Part shown: positions 43,001 to 52,700 of the stretch, in pieces | How the letters are laid out: each line of letters opens with the position of its first letter | Position numbering within the stretch: the first letter of the stretch is position 1 | DNA from: Symsagittifera roscoffensis | Taxonomy: Eukaryota; Xenacoelomorpha; Acoela; Convolutidae | Direction of reading: 5' to 3' | Length of the DNA: 64,000 nt | NCBI RefSeq assembly: GCF_963678635.1 | Contig: NC_087069.1 | Coordinates: 7,822,633-7,886,632, forward strand | The notes under the pieces: generated by a model | What the model was told of the DNA's origin: nothing | The model's input: the letters and a program-made list of their open reading frames with translations, nothing else | The model's database searches: none | Position numbers and translations under genes: made by a program

Positions 43001-45872
43001 ACATTATTTTGGTCCCTGCCTTCGTCATGCCGAAAGTCTTGCCAGATATAACGTTCAGTTTTAGTCCCTGTTTCTTGGGCTCTCTTTCGTCTTCTGCTCC
43101 TGTCGTTTTACTGAGGACATTAAGACCTTCCCGAAGATCTGTGCTCTCCAGCTCCGACCTTACCCATTGCTCCACTTCTTTCGTGGCTAGGTCCTGTTTG
43201 ACATTCTGCAGAGCTGTTCTTGCCGCCAGGCCGTAATCCACCTTGAGTGGGCTAGACGACTCTGTTTCGAGGTTCGAGGCTACCACCTCATCAGGCCACG
43301 TCTTAACCTTTTTGGTCGTGAAGGTGTTCGGTGTCGTCTCCTTTTTCCGAGATTCAGCCTCGTTCATCAAACGTGCTCGACTGGCCTTGACACCCGAAAG
43401 CGCCTCTTCATGGCGGGGATGTTTCACGTCCGCTACTGCGTCCCAAAATTGAGTACAATCCGACTTGAAGTGTCCCTCCAAATTACAGAAGAAACACCTC
43501 GGACCATATTTCATGATGAGCCCTCTCACATACTCTTCATGATCCTCGTCAGTCGCGTCAGCGTCCTCGAGAAAGTAGCCTATGGCCTTCATGTTCTGTT
43601 TGTATGCAGAACACGCAGAAACGTGATGGTCCATCGAACCACAATTCGCACATGACCTCCTCTTGTCCATGTCATCGCGAGGTTTGTACCAACTGGAATT
43701 CGCACCAGTGTTAGTCCCGCTATAGTTGCCATAATTGCTGTAACGGTTTTGCGCCCTCGGTTTTATCAGTAAATACTCGCGTGACTTCATACGCAAGTCG
43801 TCGGGCGTGGGTACCTGATCTAGCGACAGGGTGAAGTGAGTGGCCAACATCGTCTTCAACTCCTCACTCCTTACTCCATCCATGAACTTCGAAGCGATCG
43901 CCAAGTTTCGCTCGGATATTCTCTCATCCGGGTAACTTCTCCTCCTGAGCAGTTCAAGGTCATCCAAGAATTTATCTATTGATTCTTCATCTCTCTGACG
44001 TCTCTTCTCGAACTTCACCATGGCCTGGTGCCCTTGTACTCCCGAGCCGAAACGATTCAGCAGGATGTCGAATATCTTGCGAGCGCTGTCTCTCTCATTG
44101 GCTCTTTTCGCCATCACACAATTTAATGCAGTACCCTCCAGGTTGCTTGTCAGCGCGCTGCACTCTTGTTTCTTGGAGAGATTCTCTTCCTCAAAGTGTA
44201 ACTTCATCACCTCTATCCAAGTATCAATGCAGCCATCTGACTCGTCTTTATATGACTTTGGCTTCTTCAGTGTTCTTCTTGACCTCTCTCCTCTCTCGGT
44301 TGACTTCGAGAGCCTGGTGATGAATGTTTCAAGAGATCTGTTCAGAGGCTCAAACATCGAGGCATACATCGTTGTGTCTGGTGAGACTGTGGTCAGGTCT
44401 GGTACTGAACTGACTTGTGGCACGGTTGGCAATCTTGTCTCCGGTGTAGCTTCTGCCTCCGGCGGTACTGGATTCGTCCAGTCAGGCCTGTGCGGGGCTG
44501 CCCTTGGCCACTCCTTGTTTCTATGCTCGTAGTTCGTTCTCGAGCTTTGCTGGGCTCTGGCATTGTTGCCCGTACCATCTGCAACATTCGCATGGCGTGA
44601 GCGCTCCCTTGCGTTGGAATGCTCCTGCCAACTACTTCCGTTCAGGATCGCGTCAAGCTTCCGCATCATCAAGTCAGATTTGGCGTCCAACCTCTTTTCC
44701 AGGCCAGTCATCGTTTGGGCATAGGTACTATCATGATCATTCAATAATCGCTTGATCTCTCTTGTCATCCTAGCCTCCCTTTCCTCTGACTCTTTCTTTG
44801 CCTGTGCCAGGCTCTCGGCCAGGCATTGATCAGTGTTGCGAATCAACTGAGCCTGATCAAACCTCGCCTGCGACTTCACGTGCGTCAGCTCATCTTTCAA
44901 GCTCTCTCTACCATGGTGAGCTCTCTCGTCAACTTGATCTATCTTCTTAGTCATGTCCCGTCTCAATTCATCCAGGCCATTCATCACACCAGCGAACATA
45001 TCACTTATGTCACCAGCTGCCCCCAATGACGGGGTTAGCCCCAGAGAAGATGAGGTCAGCTGCGGCGGTAGCCTAGTACTCGATGACGCTCCGTCCTTTT
45101 GCTTGTGCATTGACGTCATTAGTCTGTCAAAAGTTGATGATGCTCCCATCGTTATCCCATCTGACATGGGCCTGTTCGGGGAGACTGATGACGCCTTGCT
45201 GCTCTTCCCGTTCCTTGGGCACGGTGTGAAGTCTACATCCGGATGGGATGTCTCCGGATAGTCATAACTGGAAGTCAAACCAACAGTTGGTAGTGACGCC
45301 ATGCGCTCGTCGTACAGAGACCTCCAACTCTTCTTGGCTTTCGAACCCGGTTGTTCTTCACTCGGGCTTATACTCGACATCATCGCGTTGTTGCTCTGCT
45401 TGGCCAGAGATGAGTGGGTACTAGCCGAATGTGAGTATTCTCCCCTCCACCTGTGACTCTTGGTCTCCGATTTGGACATTCCCTTGAACAAGACTTCTTC
45501 TCGCGGCTCGACCTCGGAACGCTCCGAGGTCTCCTCTGTCCTCTCGACTTCCTCTCGTTCGAGGACCTCGTCTGGCTCAAAGTCGGGTCGAATGAGCGTT
45601 CGCTCCCCTTCGTCAAAGGGATCCGCCAGCGTTCCGCTCGCAGGCTCGGCCTCGGCGCTACGGCCTTGGTTCCCATCAAGGTTCTTCTCGTTCCTTAGTT
45701 TCATTTCGATCACTGAAAGATCAGATTGACCTTTAGTCGGTTCGTCTTCAGCAAACGCGTCGGAAGCGCTGCTAAACGAGGTTTGGCTACGCCTAGTTCT
45801 AAATTTCCGCGTGCTTCCCTTGCTTAGCCTGGGAATCTTAGTGGTCGATCCTAACGAGTCCCTGCGCTGCAT
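40095..45872 (-). CDS. gag-pol: Retroelement ORF1: gag-protease-RT-RNase H polyprotein (1925 aa)
   Basis: The first ATG of the open frame is at 45872. Residues 1-540 are a long, charged, probably disordered gag N-terminus. About 545-700 match the retrotransposon capsid domain (TWIEVMKLHF onward). Two CCHC zinc knuckles (C-x2-C-x4-H-x4-C) begin at about residue 741. The protease active site is LLDTGA with D1103. Reverse transcriptase shows FGLCNATATFQRLM and YVDD (1588-1591). RNase H begins with DTDAS at D1736 and ends about 1890 with HQNADSLSKK. Gag and pol share one frame, with no frameshift between them. It ends in UAG after RNase H, so integrase is in the separate ORF2. The leader upstream is 2.3 kb, long for cap-dependent scanning. 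Confidence 0.95.
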   Translation of the reverse strand: MQRRDSLGSTTKIPRLSKGSTRKFRTRRSQTSFSSASDAFAEDEPTKGQSDLSVIEMKLRNEKNLDGNQGRSAEAEPASGTLADPFDEGERTLIRPDFEPDEVLEREEVERTEETSERSEVEPREEVLFKGMSKSETKSHRWRGEYSHSASTHSSLAKQSNNAMMSSISPSEEQPGSKAKKSWRSLYDERMASLPTVGLTSSYDYPETSHPDVDFTPCPRNGKSSKASSVSPNRPMSDGITMGASSTFDRLMTSMHKQKDGASSSTRLPPQLTSSSLGLTPSLGAAGDISDMFAGVMNGLDELRRDMTKKIDQVDERAHHGRESLKDELTHVKSQARFDQAQLIRNTDQCLAESLAQAKKESEEREARMTREIKRLLNDHDSTYAQTMTGLEKRLDAKSDLMMRKLDAILNGSSWQEHSNARERSRHANVADGTGNNARAQQSSRTNYEHRNKEWPRAAPHRPDWTNPVPPEAEATPETRLPTVPQVSSVPDLTTVSPDTTMYASMFEPLNRSLETFITRLSKSTERGERSRRTLKKPKSYKDESDGCIDTWIEVMKLHFEEENLSKKQECSALTSNLEGTALNCVMAKRANERDSARKIFDILLNRFGSGVQGHQAMVKFEKRRQRDEESIDKFLDDLELLRRRSYPDERISERNLAIASKFMDGVRSEELKTMLATHFTLSLDQVPTPDDLRMKSREYLLIKPRAQNRYSNYGNYSGTNTGANSSWYKPRDDMDKRRSCANCGSMDHHVSACSAYKQNMKAIGYFLEDADATDEDHEEYVRGLIMKYGPRCFFCNLEGHFKSDCTQFWDAVADVKHPRHEEALSGVKASRARLMNEAESRKKETTPNTFTTKKVKTWPDEVVASNLETESSSPLKVDYGLAARTALQNVKQDLATKEVEQWVRSELESTDLREGLNVLSKTTGAEDEREPKKQGLKLNVISGKTFGMTKAGTKIMSIISVAGHQVVKNLSEPSEITLVHLDIYADYLKQKDPKLDSRAVRALLTTGGPRLMKVDGHYIDVHGPYPILMNVDGINIYTKAHITDANDQVGRIYIGQEELKVRRIGHNAMLEQDAVHIGCEADLAAHVLDVQGRQLSVKGLLDTGAVVSVMPVKTWTDMGFDRSDLIPTNIRLAAANQGAIYVTGRTPIISLQLGGRHLWMSFLVVENLDESDQFILGRDFVRNFDVTIDLNDGLIRIKDPERKYEKRPLNKILINQAKVPIFLDRKIRLKPNQAVIATFRMRNLNELSNDRQVCLVPNPNSKSSAILGRSFSLTQSGLCVSVLLNTEATTVTIQRGKKLGYALPLSTDFLSVENLKKFDVTKCPLHANQECIMKRVIELKSSRKLFSMKSETDDGLSSCSNFPERPTEAELAANRPVLPEIEHLKGKISDKELDSLRAVLNRNADVFSKHKADIGCCNFVEHEIEIEEGSVPHREGARRMTPNKSEACRKEIEMLMEYDMIEPSKSPWACGVVMAKKKGGQLRFCCDFRYLNAVTIKDAYPIPRIDESLSKLGDAKFFTTLDLGSAFWQVPLRKQDREKTGFACELGLFQWKRMPFGLCNATATFQRLMAQALTSVTKKYGNLIMCYVDDVVIATPTLEDHIERLEEVFSCMKQAGLKCKPSKCEILRDSIKYLGRLVDKHGVRPDPEAVEAVLTWKAPKTDTQLMSFLGFANYYREFIKGYADKIYPMQKLMRNKGKKFTWTDEAQVSFENIKRELCEAPVLGMPTEKGMFVLDTDASVVAISGILHQEQEWNGRTVLCPIAYGSKVLSDTEMKYGAPKAEMFAVITFVEKYRAYLGSAPFKLRVDNRALAWLKTYSMDQSYIGRWIVRLDGYHMIIEHRTRDKHQNADSLSKKTEFYERLEEKQANQSEIKDGFSFLDKETYDKLPLTRWLDKSGHPIPGHPGLPVETAAEIKLLARGEPVP

Positions 45873-46297
45873 AGTTTTATACAAAATGAAAATATTCGTA
45901 ATTTGATGGCAATACAAACGCACCACAAAGTTTTAGTTAAATCACTTAACGCTGCCTACTCAATTCCGTCAGTATCAAAATGTGTCTTAGATCTCTCACG
46001 ACTAAACTAGTGACTCAGCTAAAGTTACTCACAGGGTCTACCCAGTGTTGATATAATGCCAACTTAACCCGGTTGTATAATGTAACAGTAACACTAAGTT
46101 TCCACAAGATATAATCGGTACACAAAACACAATCGATAATCAGATAAGAGTATCCTACAGGTGACAGCGACCTTTTGTCAGTATCAATTTATCGCTATAC
46201 AATTTATCAAGTCACTGCTTTGTTAAAATTAAACAATCTTTGATAAAAAGCAGTGATGATTCAGAAATAGATAAATAAAACTTAGTCTTAAAGAAAA

Positions 46298-46635
46298 AGA
46301 CTTCCCCCAATCGGAACGATCCGAAAGAACGAAGCCCAGGACACAGTCTTCTCAAGTGGGTGTGTATTTGCCTAATACACCCACCGAGGTCTTCTTTTGG
46401 GTGTCCTGCGATTGCCCGAGCTGTCCTACTAAGTAGCTCAAGGCAACCTCTTGGTCGAAAATTCGTCAAGTCTATGAAAAAGCTCTCCCACACTCGGACT
46501 GCTCCAAGTGCACGAGAGTAGAGAACAATTTTTCTTCTCAAGTGGGTGTGTATTTGCTTAATACACCCACCGAGGTCTTCTTTTATTTGTTCCCGGATTG
46601 CCCGAACTTTCCTATTAAGTAGCTCAAGGCAACCA
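46298..46635 (-). repeat. Duplicated leader block with conserved hairpin
   Basis: Two direct copies, about 46298-46450 and 46478-46635. Each has a hairpin, 46356-46384 and 46542-46570, in which GTGGGTGTGTATT pairs with AATACACCCAC around a short loop. The stems are identical and the loops differ by one base (GCCT, GCTT). Confidence 0.8.
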
Positions 46636-46841
46636 CTCAACCAAAATCACAATCAAAAAAAATTTTGTTCGGGTACTTCTAATACACCCAATATAGAATC
46701 CAAAGTTGATCACGAATTTCCGGGTCAGAATGGGTTCTTAGGGTCCTGATAAGCACGCCTAATATCCTAATATGATCCTAATTAAATGGATATTTCCCGT
46801 TTCCCAGATTGCCACAGAAGGTTTACTCAAGTCTCCTACAA

Positions 46842-47020
46842 GGAGGGTCGCTAGAAGGTTTAAGACACTCCGGAGGGTTGCCTCGGAGGGTATCTTAATC
46901 ACTCAAGTTACTTAGGAGGGTATCTTAATCACCCAAGTTACTCCGGAGGGTCCCCCTAAACTTACTAAGGAGGGTCAATAAGATGCTTAATACGCTCCGG
47001 AGGGTCACTTCGGAGGGTAC
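46842..47020 (-). repeat. Cluster of GGAGGGT motifs
   Basis: At least eight copies in about 180 bp (plus strand starts near 46842, 46872, 46885, 46915, 46945, 46969, 46999 and 47012), most as CGGAGGGT or AGGAGGGT. Further copies on either strand occur at 47180, 47523, 47580 and 48058, and several in each LTR. Confidence 0.75.
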
Positions 47021-48180
47021 CTCCAAAATCAAGAAAAAGGGTTATATCACCGCAATAAAGCCTCTGCAAGCGGTCTACCTAACTTAAAACTAGGTTGGCT
47101 GACACGGTCAACCTTCCCAGTTGTATAAAAAGATGTTTTGATAAAATCTTCTGCCGCTCGGAAGGTTGCCCGTTATTTGGACCCTCCGAACCAACAAATT
47201 CTAAAAAATTTTTTCTTTTCCAAATTAATCAACCCAAAAACGGTTGCGATTCGAAAAAGTGGTCAAAAACGTCGACTTATGGTACCAAAATTATCCCGAT
47301 CGGATAACTAGTCTTTGAGAAATCGTCAAAAACGCGTTCGTCAAAATGGCCTTTTTTCACCACCTATATAGGTTCTGAAAGACTTTTTCCGCAATTCCGG
47401 TCTAAGGTGCCTAAAAATACTTGAAATGAGCGTAGCAGCCCTGTACGGCACTGGAATAATGCAAAAAACCGGACCAAAATTGGTTTATAAACAAAAATTT
47501 GGCCAAAAACTATCAAATTTGGACCCTCCGATTCCTTCCTTTTCCAAACCTTAAGTCGTTAGCTCTGTTGACGGAGCTACTCGGAGGGTTAACCAAAAAT
47601 TTCTCTAGTAACCTAGCACGTTATGCTAGCACGCTCCTAACGCAAAAAATTTTATTGCTCTAACTCTAAAAACTCAAAAACTCGATCCCCAAAACAGATT
47701 GACAAAATACAGAAAATTATCAAAATTTTGAACGAAAAATTTTCGTTTTTCTGACTTCTACTGAGTCTTCGCTCACACGGTTTCTTTAGTGAAGGGATCG
47801 AACTACGTAGCTACTCTCTATATAAAAGCTTTTTGCCTATCGGAAAAGCTCGGATATCCGAAAATTTGGGGGTCTACAGTTTGGTCAAAAATTGGTAATT
47901 TTCGACAAAAAACGGGTGTCTCTTGGGTCTAAATAGGAGATAAGTAATATATAGTAAGGATAATAATCTATTAATAGTCGTTAATAAATAGTACTATACC
48001 CTCCTTTGCACCAAAATATCCGAATTAAGACCCTTAACTCGGAAATTTGTAATCGATGGAGGGTACAATCGGACCGCGCCAATCGTGTCCCCCACCACTT
48101 AAGTTTTAAAGAAATAGTACCCGAACGATACTAAAATTGCTTCAACGATACCCAACAGTCGTTGCGGATGTTGTCCTTGA

Positions 48181-49703
48181 TGTCCCTGTTGAGTGTGGAA
48201 CACGTTGATCAGCTTGCCACTCTACCCTCCGGTCACCGGCAAAATCACCATTAACGTGCTTAAACACTCAAATTACACTCGAGGGAGGGTATCCAACCCT
48301 TCACCAAAACACACAATCTTTCTATCAGAAAGATATAAATCAATCTGAAACAACAACAAATAGGAAGGTCAGATCACATCTCGTCCGGAAATAACATATA
48401 AACTGTCACTTTATGTTTTTTACTGTTTTTGGTCTTTTTTGGATTTTTTACTGTTTTTTGTACTTTTTTGTTTTTAAATAAATTTATTTTTGGCTTTTTC
48501 TTGGTTATACACTATTTTTGTTTGGTTTTACGCTTTCTCTTTAATTGTTTTTGGTCCCGGGACCTCGGGACAAGCGGGTTCATGACTTCCCACCTAACCC
48601 TCCGGCCCCCGGAATTTTCGGTGTTAACTAAGTTAAAAAGCTAAATCGTACTAGACGGAGGGGTACGCACCTTCCCCCTAGTACAAAAACGGTCATTAAG
48701 GCCTCTAACTCGGGCATACGCCCGGAGCGGAGGGTACGTCGCTGAAACGCTTGCTGATCATGATGGTTTCATGCCTTTAACAGGCCCACCCAGGAGCGCC
48801 ATAAAAACGTCTATGTAACATTCGCCCAAATATCACACAGCGACGGAGCGTAGAAAAAGTACCTATTGACGACTGGCAGGCGCCAGTTACCTTAATTCCA
48901 CTCGTTTTTCACCGTCTCGACCTTGCCAGTTGATTTTCTGGTCTGTCTAGGGCAAAGTAAAAAGTTACTATTTTTAGGCCATCAGTCAAACGACTTTTGA
49001 TCAGCTTTCGTTTGCATGCGAACACAACCACATAGCTGAGTCTCGGATCCTCAGACTACGTGATTGTCATTAAAAACACGGCTCGAACAACCTATTTTTA
49101 TATGTTTTTGTGTGACAGTTTTATATTAAATCCATTGGAGATGGATTGACCCTTTCCTTTCTCTATCTACTCATGCTCTGAAATATTAAATAATAACGGT
49201 GTTTAATTAAGATCTAGGACATAACAGCAACTGTTATAGCTAGTTTACCCAGTCCCTTCCCTTCACATATAACAGTCTCTGGGGGACCAAGCCTCCGCTC
49301 CCGTGATTTTCTTGAGATAACACTCTTATCTCCTATATTTCGTGTCCCGGGAGGGTTCCGTGGTATTTCTCTTCCCCCCACTGAAGCCTCCGTCTCCACA
49401 AATATTCGTCACTAAGGTCCTTATCGTGTGTTATTGCCACGATAAGAGGCTCCGTAATTTTCCTGTCTCGGATACAACTGTTCGTCACAATTTCTATCGT
49501 TGTTCTTATTTTTTCTATTTTATTCAAAATGGCCGTCTTTTTTCTATTTCTCAGAAATGTTCTGCTTCAAATCGAAATTATAAAAATAAAAATTCCAGAA
49601 CATTCTGACCCTCCGTCGCAACACTTTTCTGTTCGTAAGGCCTTTCGTCACTCTTTTTTATGTCGCGGGAAGGTTGTGCTGTGTCATCCGGCAGAATGGC
49701 ACA
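48181..49703 (-). repeat. 5' LTR
   Basis: 1523 bp, nearly identical to the 3' LTR, which dates the insertion as recent. It supplies the promoter. If transcription starts just below the TATA box at 49103-49096, U3 is about 0.63 kb and R plus U5 about 0.9 kb. Confidence 0.95.
49096..49103 (-). promoter_or_regulatory. Candidate LTR TATA box
   Basis: TATAAAAA on the minus strand, the best TATA-like word in the LTR, about 600 bases from its 5' end. A start site about 30 bases downstream (near 49070) is inferred, not seen. Confidence 0.35.
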
Positions 49704-49704
49704 T

Positions 49705-52700
49705 GAGTTTTGCAGTTTTGCTGTTGCATTGTGTAGTTTGTCTTACTTTTAGCCATGGAAAAAAACTGAATTAAAAAAAAACAAGGCTGCTCGTGCATCA
49801 GGGCAAAACCTTGAACGTTCCGACTGTCCCTTAAATCATATCGAATAGTTTTGGGATAAGAAAAATTTGAAAACCAATAAATGTTGAAGAAAATCAAGGT
49901 GTGAAATTTTGAGTCGTACCGCTAGCTTAAATTGAATTTGGAACAATTGTTTTGCTCGGGATAAAATTTTTTTGAAAAAAAATGATTTGTTTTTGTTCAA
50001 TTTAGAGAAAATAAAGTCAGAAAATGAATTAAAAAATCAATCCTGGAGAACTTTGAGATTTTAGCAGTTCCCACAGAACGTGTGACTAGAGTGTTTGGTT
50101 AGATATTAAGGGTTTCTGCTCAATTTTGAGATACGATTACTCTGTTGATGTTTAGAAAAGCTCAAGTCCACAACTTAGGCAACAAGTTGCTAGAAAATGG
50201 TCATTGAACGCAGGGAGTCAGAAAAAGTACAGACAAATTGTTTTAAAAAAATAACGTTCGGAAAAAATCATGATGGCTAAATTTACTTTTAAAATTAAAA
50301 ACATTTTCTGATTGGCACTTTCTTCATAAAATTAATCTAATTTGAGAAAATTGCATTATCACGTACAGTTATTATTCCGTATTGAAATCTGGCAATGAAA
50401 ATTTTTTTCGAAACTAAAAGTCAATCACGTTCTCAAAACTAAAAATCGATCAAGTGATTTTTGCAGTTTTGCTGTTGGGTTGTGTAGTTTGCCTTATTTT
50501 ATCCAGGTAAAGAAATTGAACTGAAAAGAATTAAAAATCAAATCGCGAAAAGTCAAATTTGAGCGAGAAACATTTTTTTTTAAACTTTTCCCGAAAAAAA
50601 TGGAAAAAAAACTCACTACCTTCAACAACGTTAAAAAAAATAGCGTTCAGAAAAATTATGATGGCCTAATTTACTTTTAAAAATTAAATACACTTTCTGA
50701 TTGGCATTTTTACAAAAATCTAATTTGAGAAAAATGCACTACTACGTACAATTGTTATTCCTTAGGAAAGTCTGATAATTAAAATCCATTTTCGAAACTA
50801 AAAGTCAATCACGTTTTCCAAACTAAATATCAAACAAGTGAGTTTTGCAGTTTTGCTGTTGCATTGTGTAGTTTGTCTTACTTTTAGCGATGGAAAAAAA
50901 ACTGAATTTAAAAAAAAACAAGGCTGCTCGTGCATCAGGGCAAAACCCTGAATGTTCGGACTGTCCCTTAATTCATATCGAATAGTTTTGGGATAAGAAA
51001 AATTTGAAAACCTATAAGTGTTGGAGAAAACCAAGGTGTGAACTTTTGAGTCGTACCGCTAGCTTAAATTGAATTTGGAACAACTGTGTTGCGCGGGATA
51101 AAAGTTTTTGAAAAACAATGATTTTTTTTGTTCAATTTAGAGAAATTAAAGTCAGAAAAAGAATTAAAAAATCAATCCTGTAGAAATTTGAGATTTTAGC
51201 AGTTCCCAGAGAACGTGTGACTAGAGTTTTTGGTTAGATATTAATGGTTTCTGCTCAACTTTGAGATATGAATACTCTGATGATGTTTAGAAAACCTCAA
51301 GTCCAAAACATAGGCAACAAGTTGCTAGAAAATGGTCATTGAACGCAGGGAGTCAGAAAAAATTCAGACAAATTGTTTTAAAAAAATAGCGTTCGAAAAA
51401 GTCATGATGGCTTAATTACCTTTAAAATTAAAAACACTTTCTGATTGGCACTTTCTTTGTAAAATTTATCTAATTTGAGAAAATTGCATTATCACGTACA
51501 GTTATTATTCCGCATTGAAATCTGACAATTAAAGTTTTTTTCGAAACTAAAATTTCAATCACGTTCTCAAACTAAAAATCGATCAAAAGATTTTTTGCAG
51601 TTTTGCTGTTGGATTGTGTAGTTTGCCTTACGTTTAGCCAAGGAAAAAATTGAAATAAAAAAAAACAAGCTGCTCGTGCAACAGGGCAAAGCCTTGAATG
51701 TTCTGACTGTCCCTTAATTCATATCGAATAGTTTTTGGGATAAGAAAAATTTGAAAACCAATAATTTTTGGAGAAAATGAAGGTGTAAAATTTTGAGACG
51801 TACCGCTAGCCTAAACTGAATTTGGAACAACTTTGAGCGAGAAATGTTTCTCTAGAACGTTAAAAAAACAGCGTTCGAAAAAATAATGATGGCTTAATTT
51901 ACTTTTAAAATTTAAATACACTTTCTGATTGGCATTTTTACAAAAATCTAATTTGAGAAAAATGCACTACTACGTACAATTGTTATTCTACAGGGAAGTC
52001 TGATAATTAAAATCCATTTTCGAAACTAAAAGTCAATCACGTTTTCCAAACTGAATATCAAACAAGTGAGTTTTGCAGTTTTGCTGTTGCATTGTGTAGT
52101 TTGTCTTACTTTTAGCCATGGAAAAAAACTGAATTAAAAAAAACAAGGCTGCTCGTGCATCAGGGCAAAACCCTGAACGTTCCGACTGTCCCTTAAATCA
52201 TATCGAATAGTTTTGGGATAAGAAAAATTTGAAAACCAATAAATGTTGAAGAGAATCAAGGTGTGAAATTTTGAGTCGTACCGCTAGCTTAAATTGAATT
52301 TGGAACAACTGTCTTGCTCGGGATAAAATTTTTTTGAAATAAAATGATTTGTTTTTGTTCAATTTAGAGAAAATAAAGTCAGAAAACTAATTAAAAAATC
52401 AATCCTGGAGAAATTTGAGATTTTAGCAGTTCCCACAGAACGTGTGACTAGAGTGTTTGGTTAGATATTAAGGGTTTCTGCTCAATTTTGAGATACGAAT
52501 ACTCTGTTGATGTTTAGAAAAGCTCAAGTCCACAACATAGGCAACAAGTTGCTAGAAAATGGTCATTGAACGCAGGGAGTCAGAAAAAGTACAGACAAAT
52601 TGTTTTAAAAAAATAACGTTCGGAAAAAATCATGATGGCTTAATTTACTTTTAAAATTAAAAACACTTTCTGATTGGCACTTTCTTTGTAAAATTTATCT

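Larger units (their letters stand above)
45873..48180 (-). other. 5' leader of the retroelement
   Basis: About 2.3 kb between the 5' LTR and the ORF1 ATG. It holds a duplicated block of about 155 bp with a hairpin (46298-46635) and a cluster of GGAGGGT motifs (46842-47020). An open frame at 46212-46640 runs through the duplicated block but has no ATG near its start. No primer-binding site could be assigned: the bases next to the LTR (minus strand TCAAGGACAAC) do not begin TGG, and the first TGG lies about 27 bases in. Packaging and translation signals are expected here. Confidence 0.6.
24824..49703 (-). mobile_element. Giant Ty3/gypsy-type LTR retroelement, about 24.9 kb, three ORFs
   Basis: LTRs of 1518 bp (24824-26341) and 1523 bp (48181-49703), both TG...CA, bound an interior with gag, protease, reverse transcriptase, RNase H and integrase in that order, all on the minus strand. 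Protease-RT-RNase H-integrase is the Ty3/gypsy order. Added to this are a macrodomain-like C-terminus behind integrase and a 2947-codon third ORF. By eye the LTRs differ by two substitutions and one 5-bp indel, so the insertion is recent, and all three ORFs are long and open. No 4-6-bp target duplication flanks it (left TTCAA, right TGAGT), and the satellite on the two sides is out of register. At about 25 kb it is among the largest LTR elements. Confidence 0.95.

Noticed and set aside
27011-45729. Many plus-strand ORFs opposite the element's genes
   Set aside because: They are shadows of the GC-richer minus-strand coding frames.
46212-46640. A 142-codon leader ORF with an internal protein repeat
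   Set aside because: It opens at TTG with no ATG in its first hundred codons. The protein repeat simply follows the DNA duplication.
48151-48180. A tRNA primer-binding site next to the 5' LTR
   Set aside because: The bases next to the LTR do not begin TGG. A TGG 27 bases in does not match a tRNA end I can name, so self-priming or another primer is possible.
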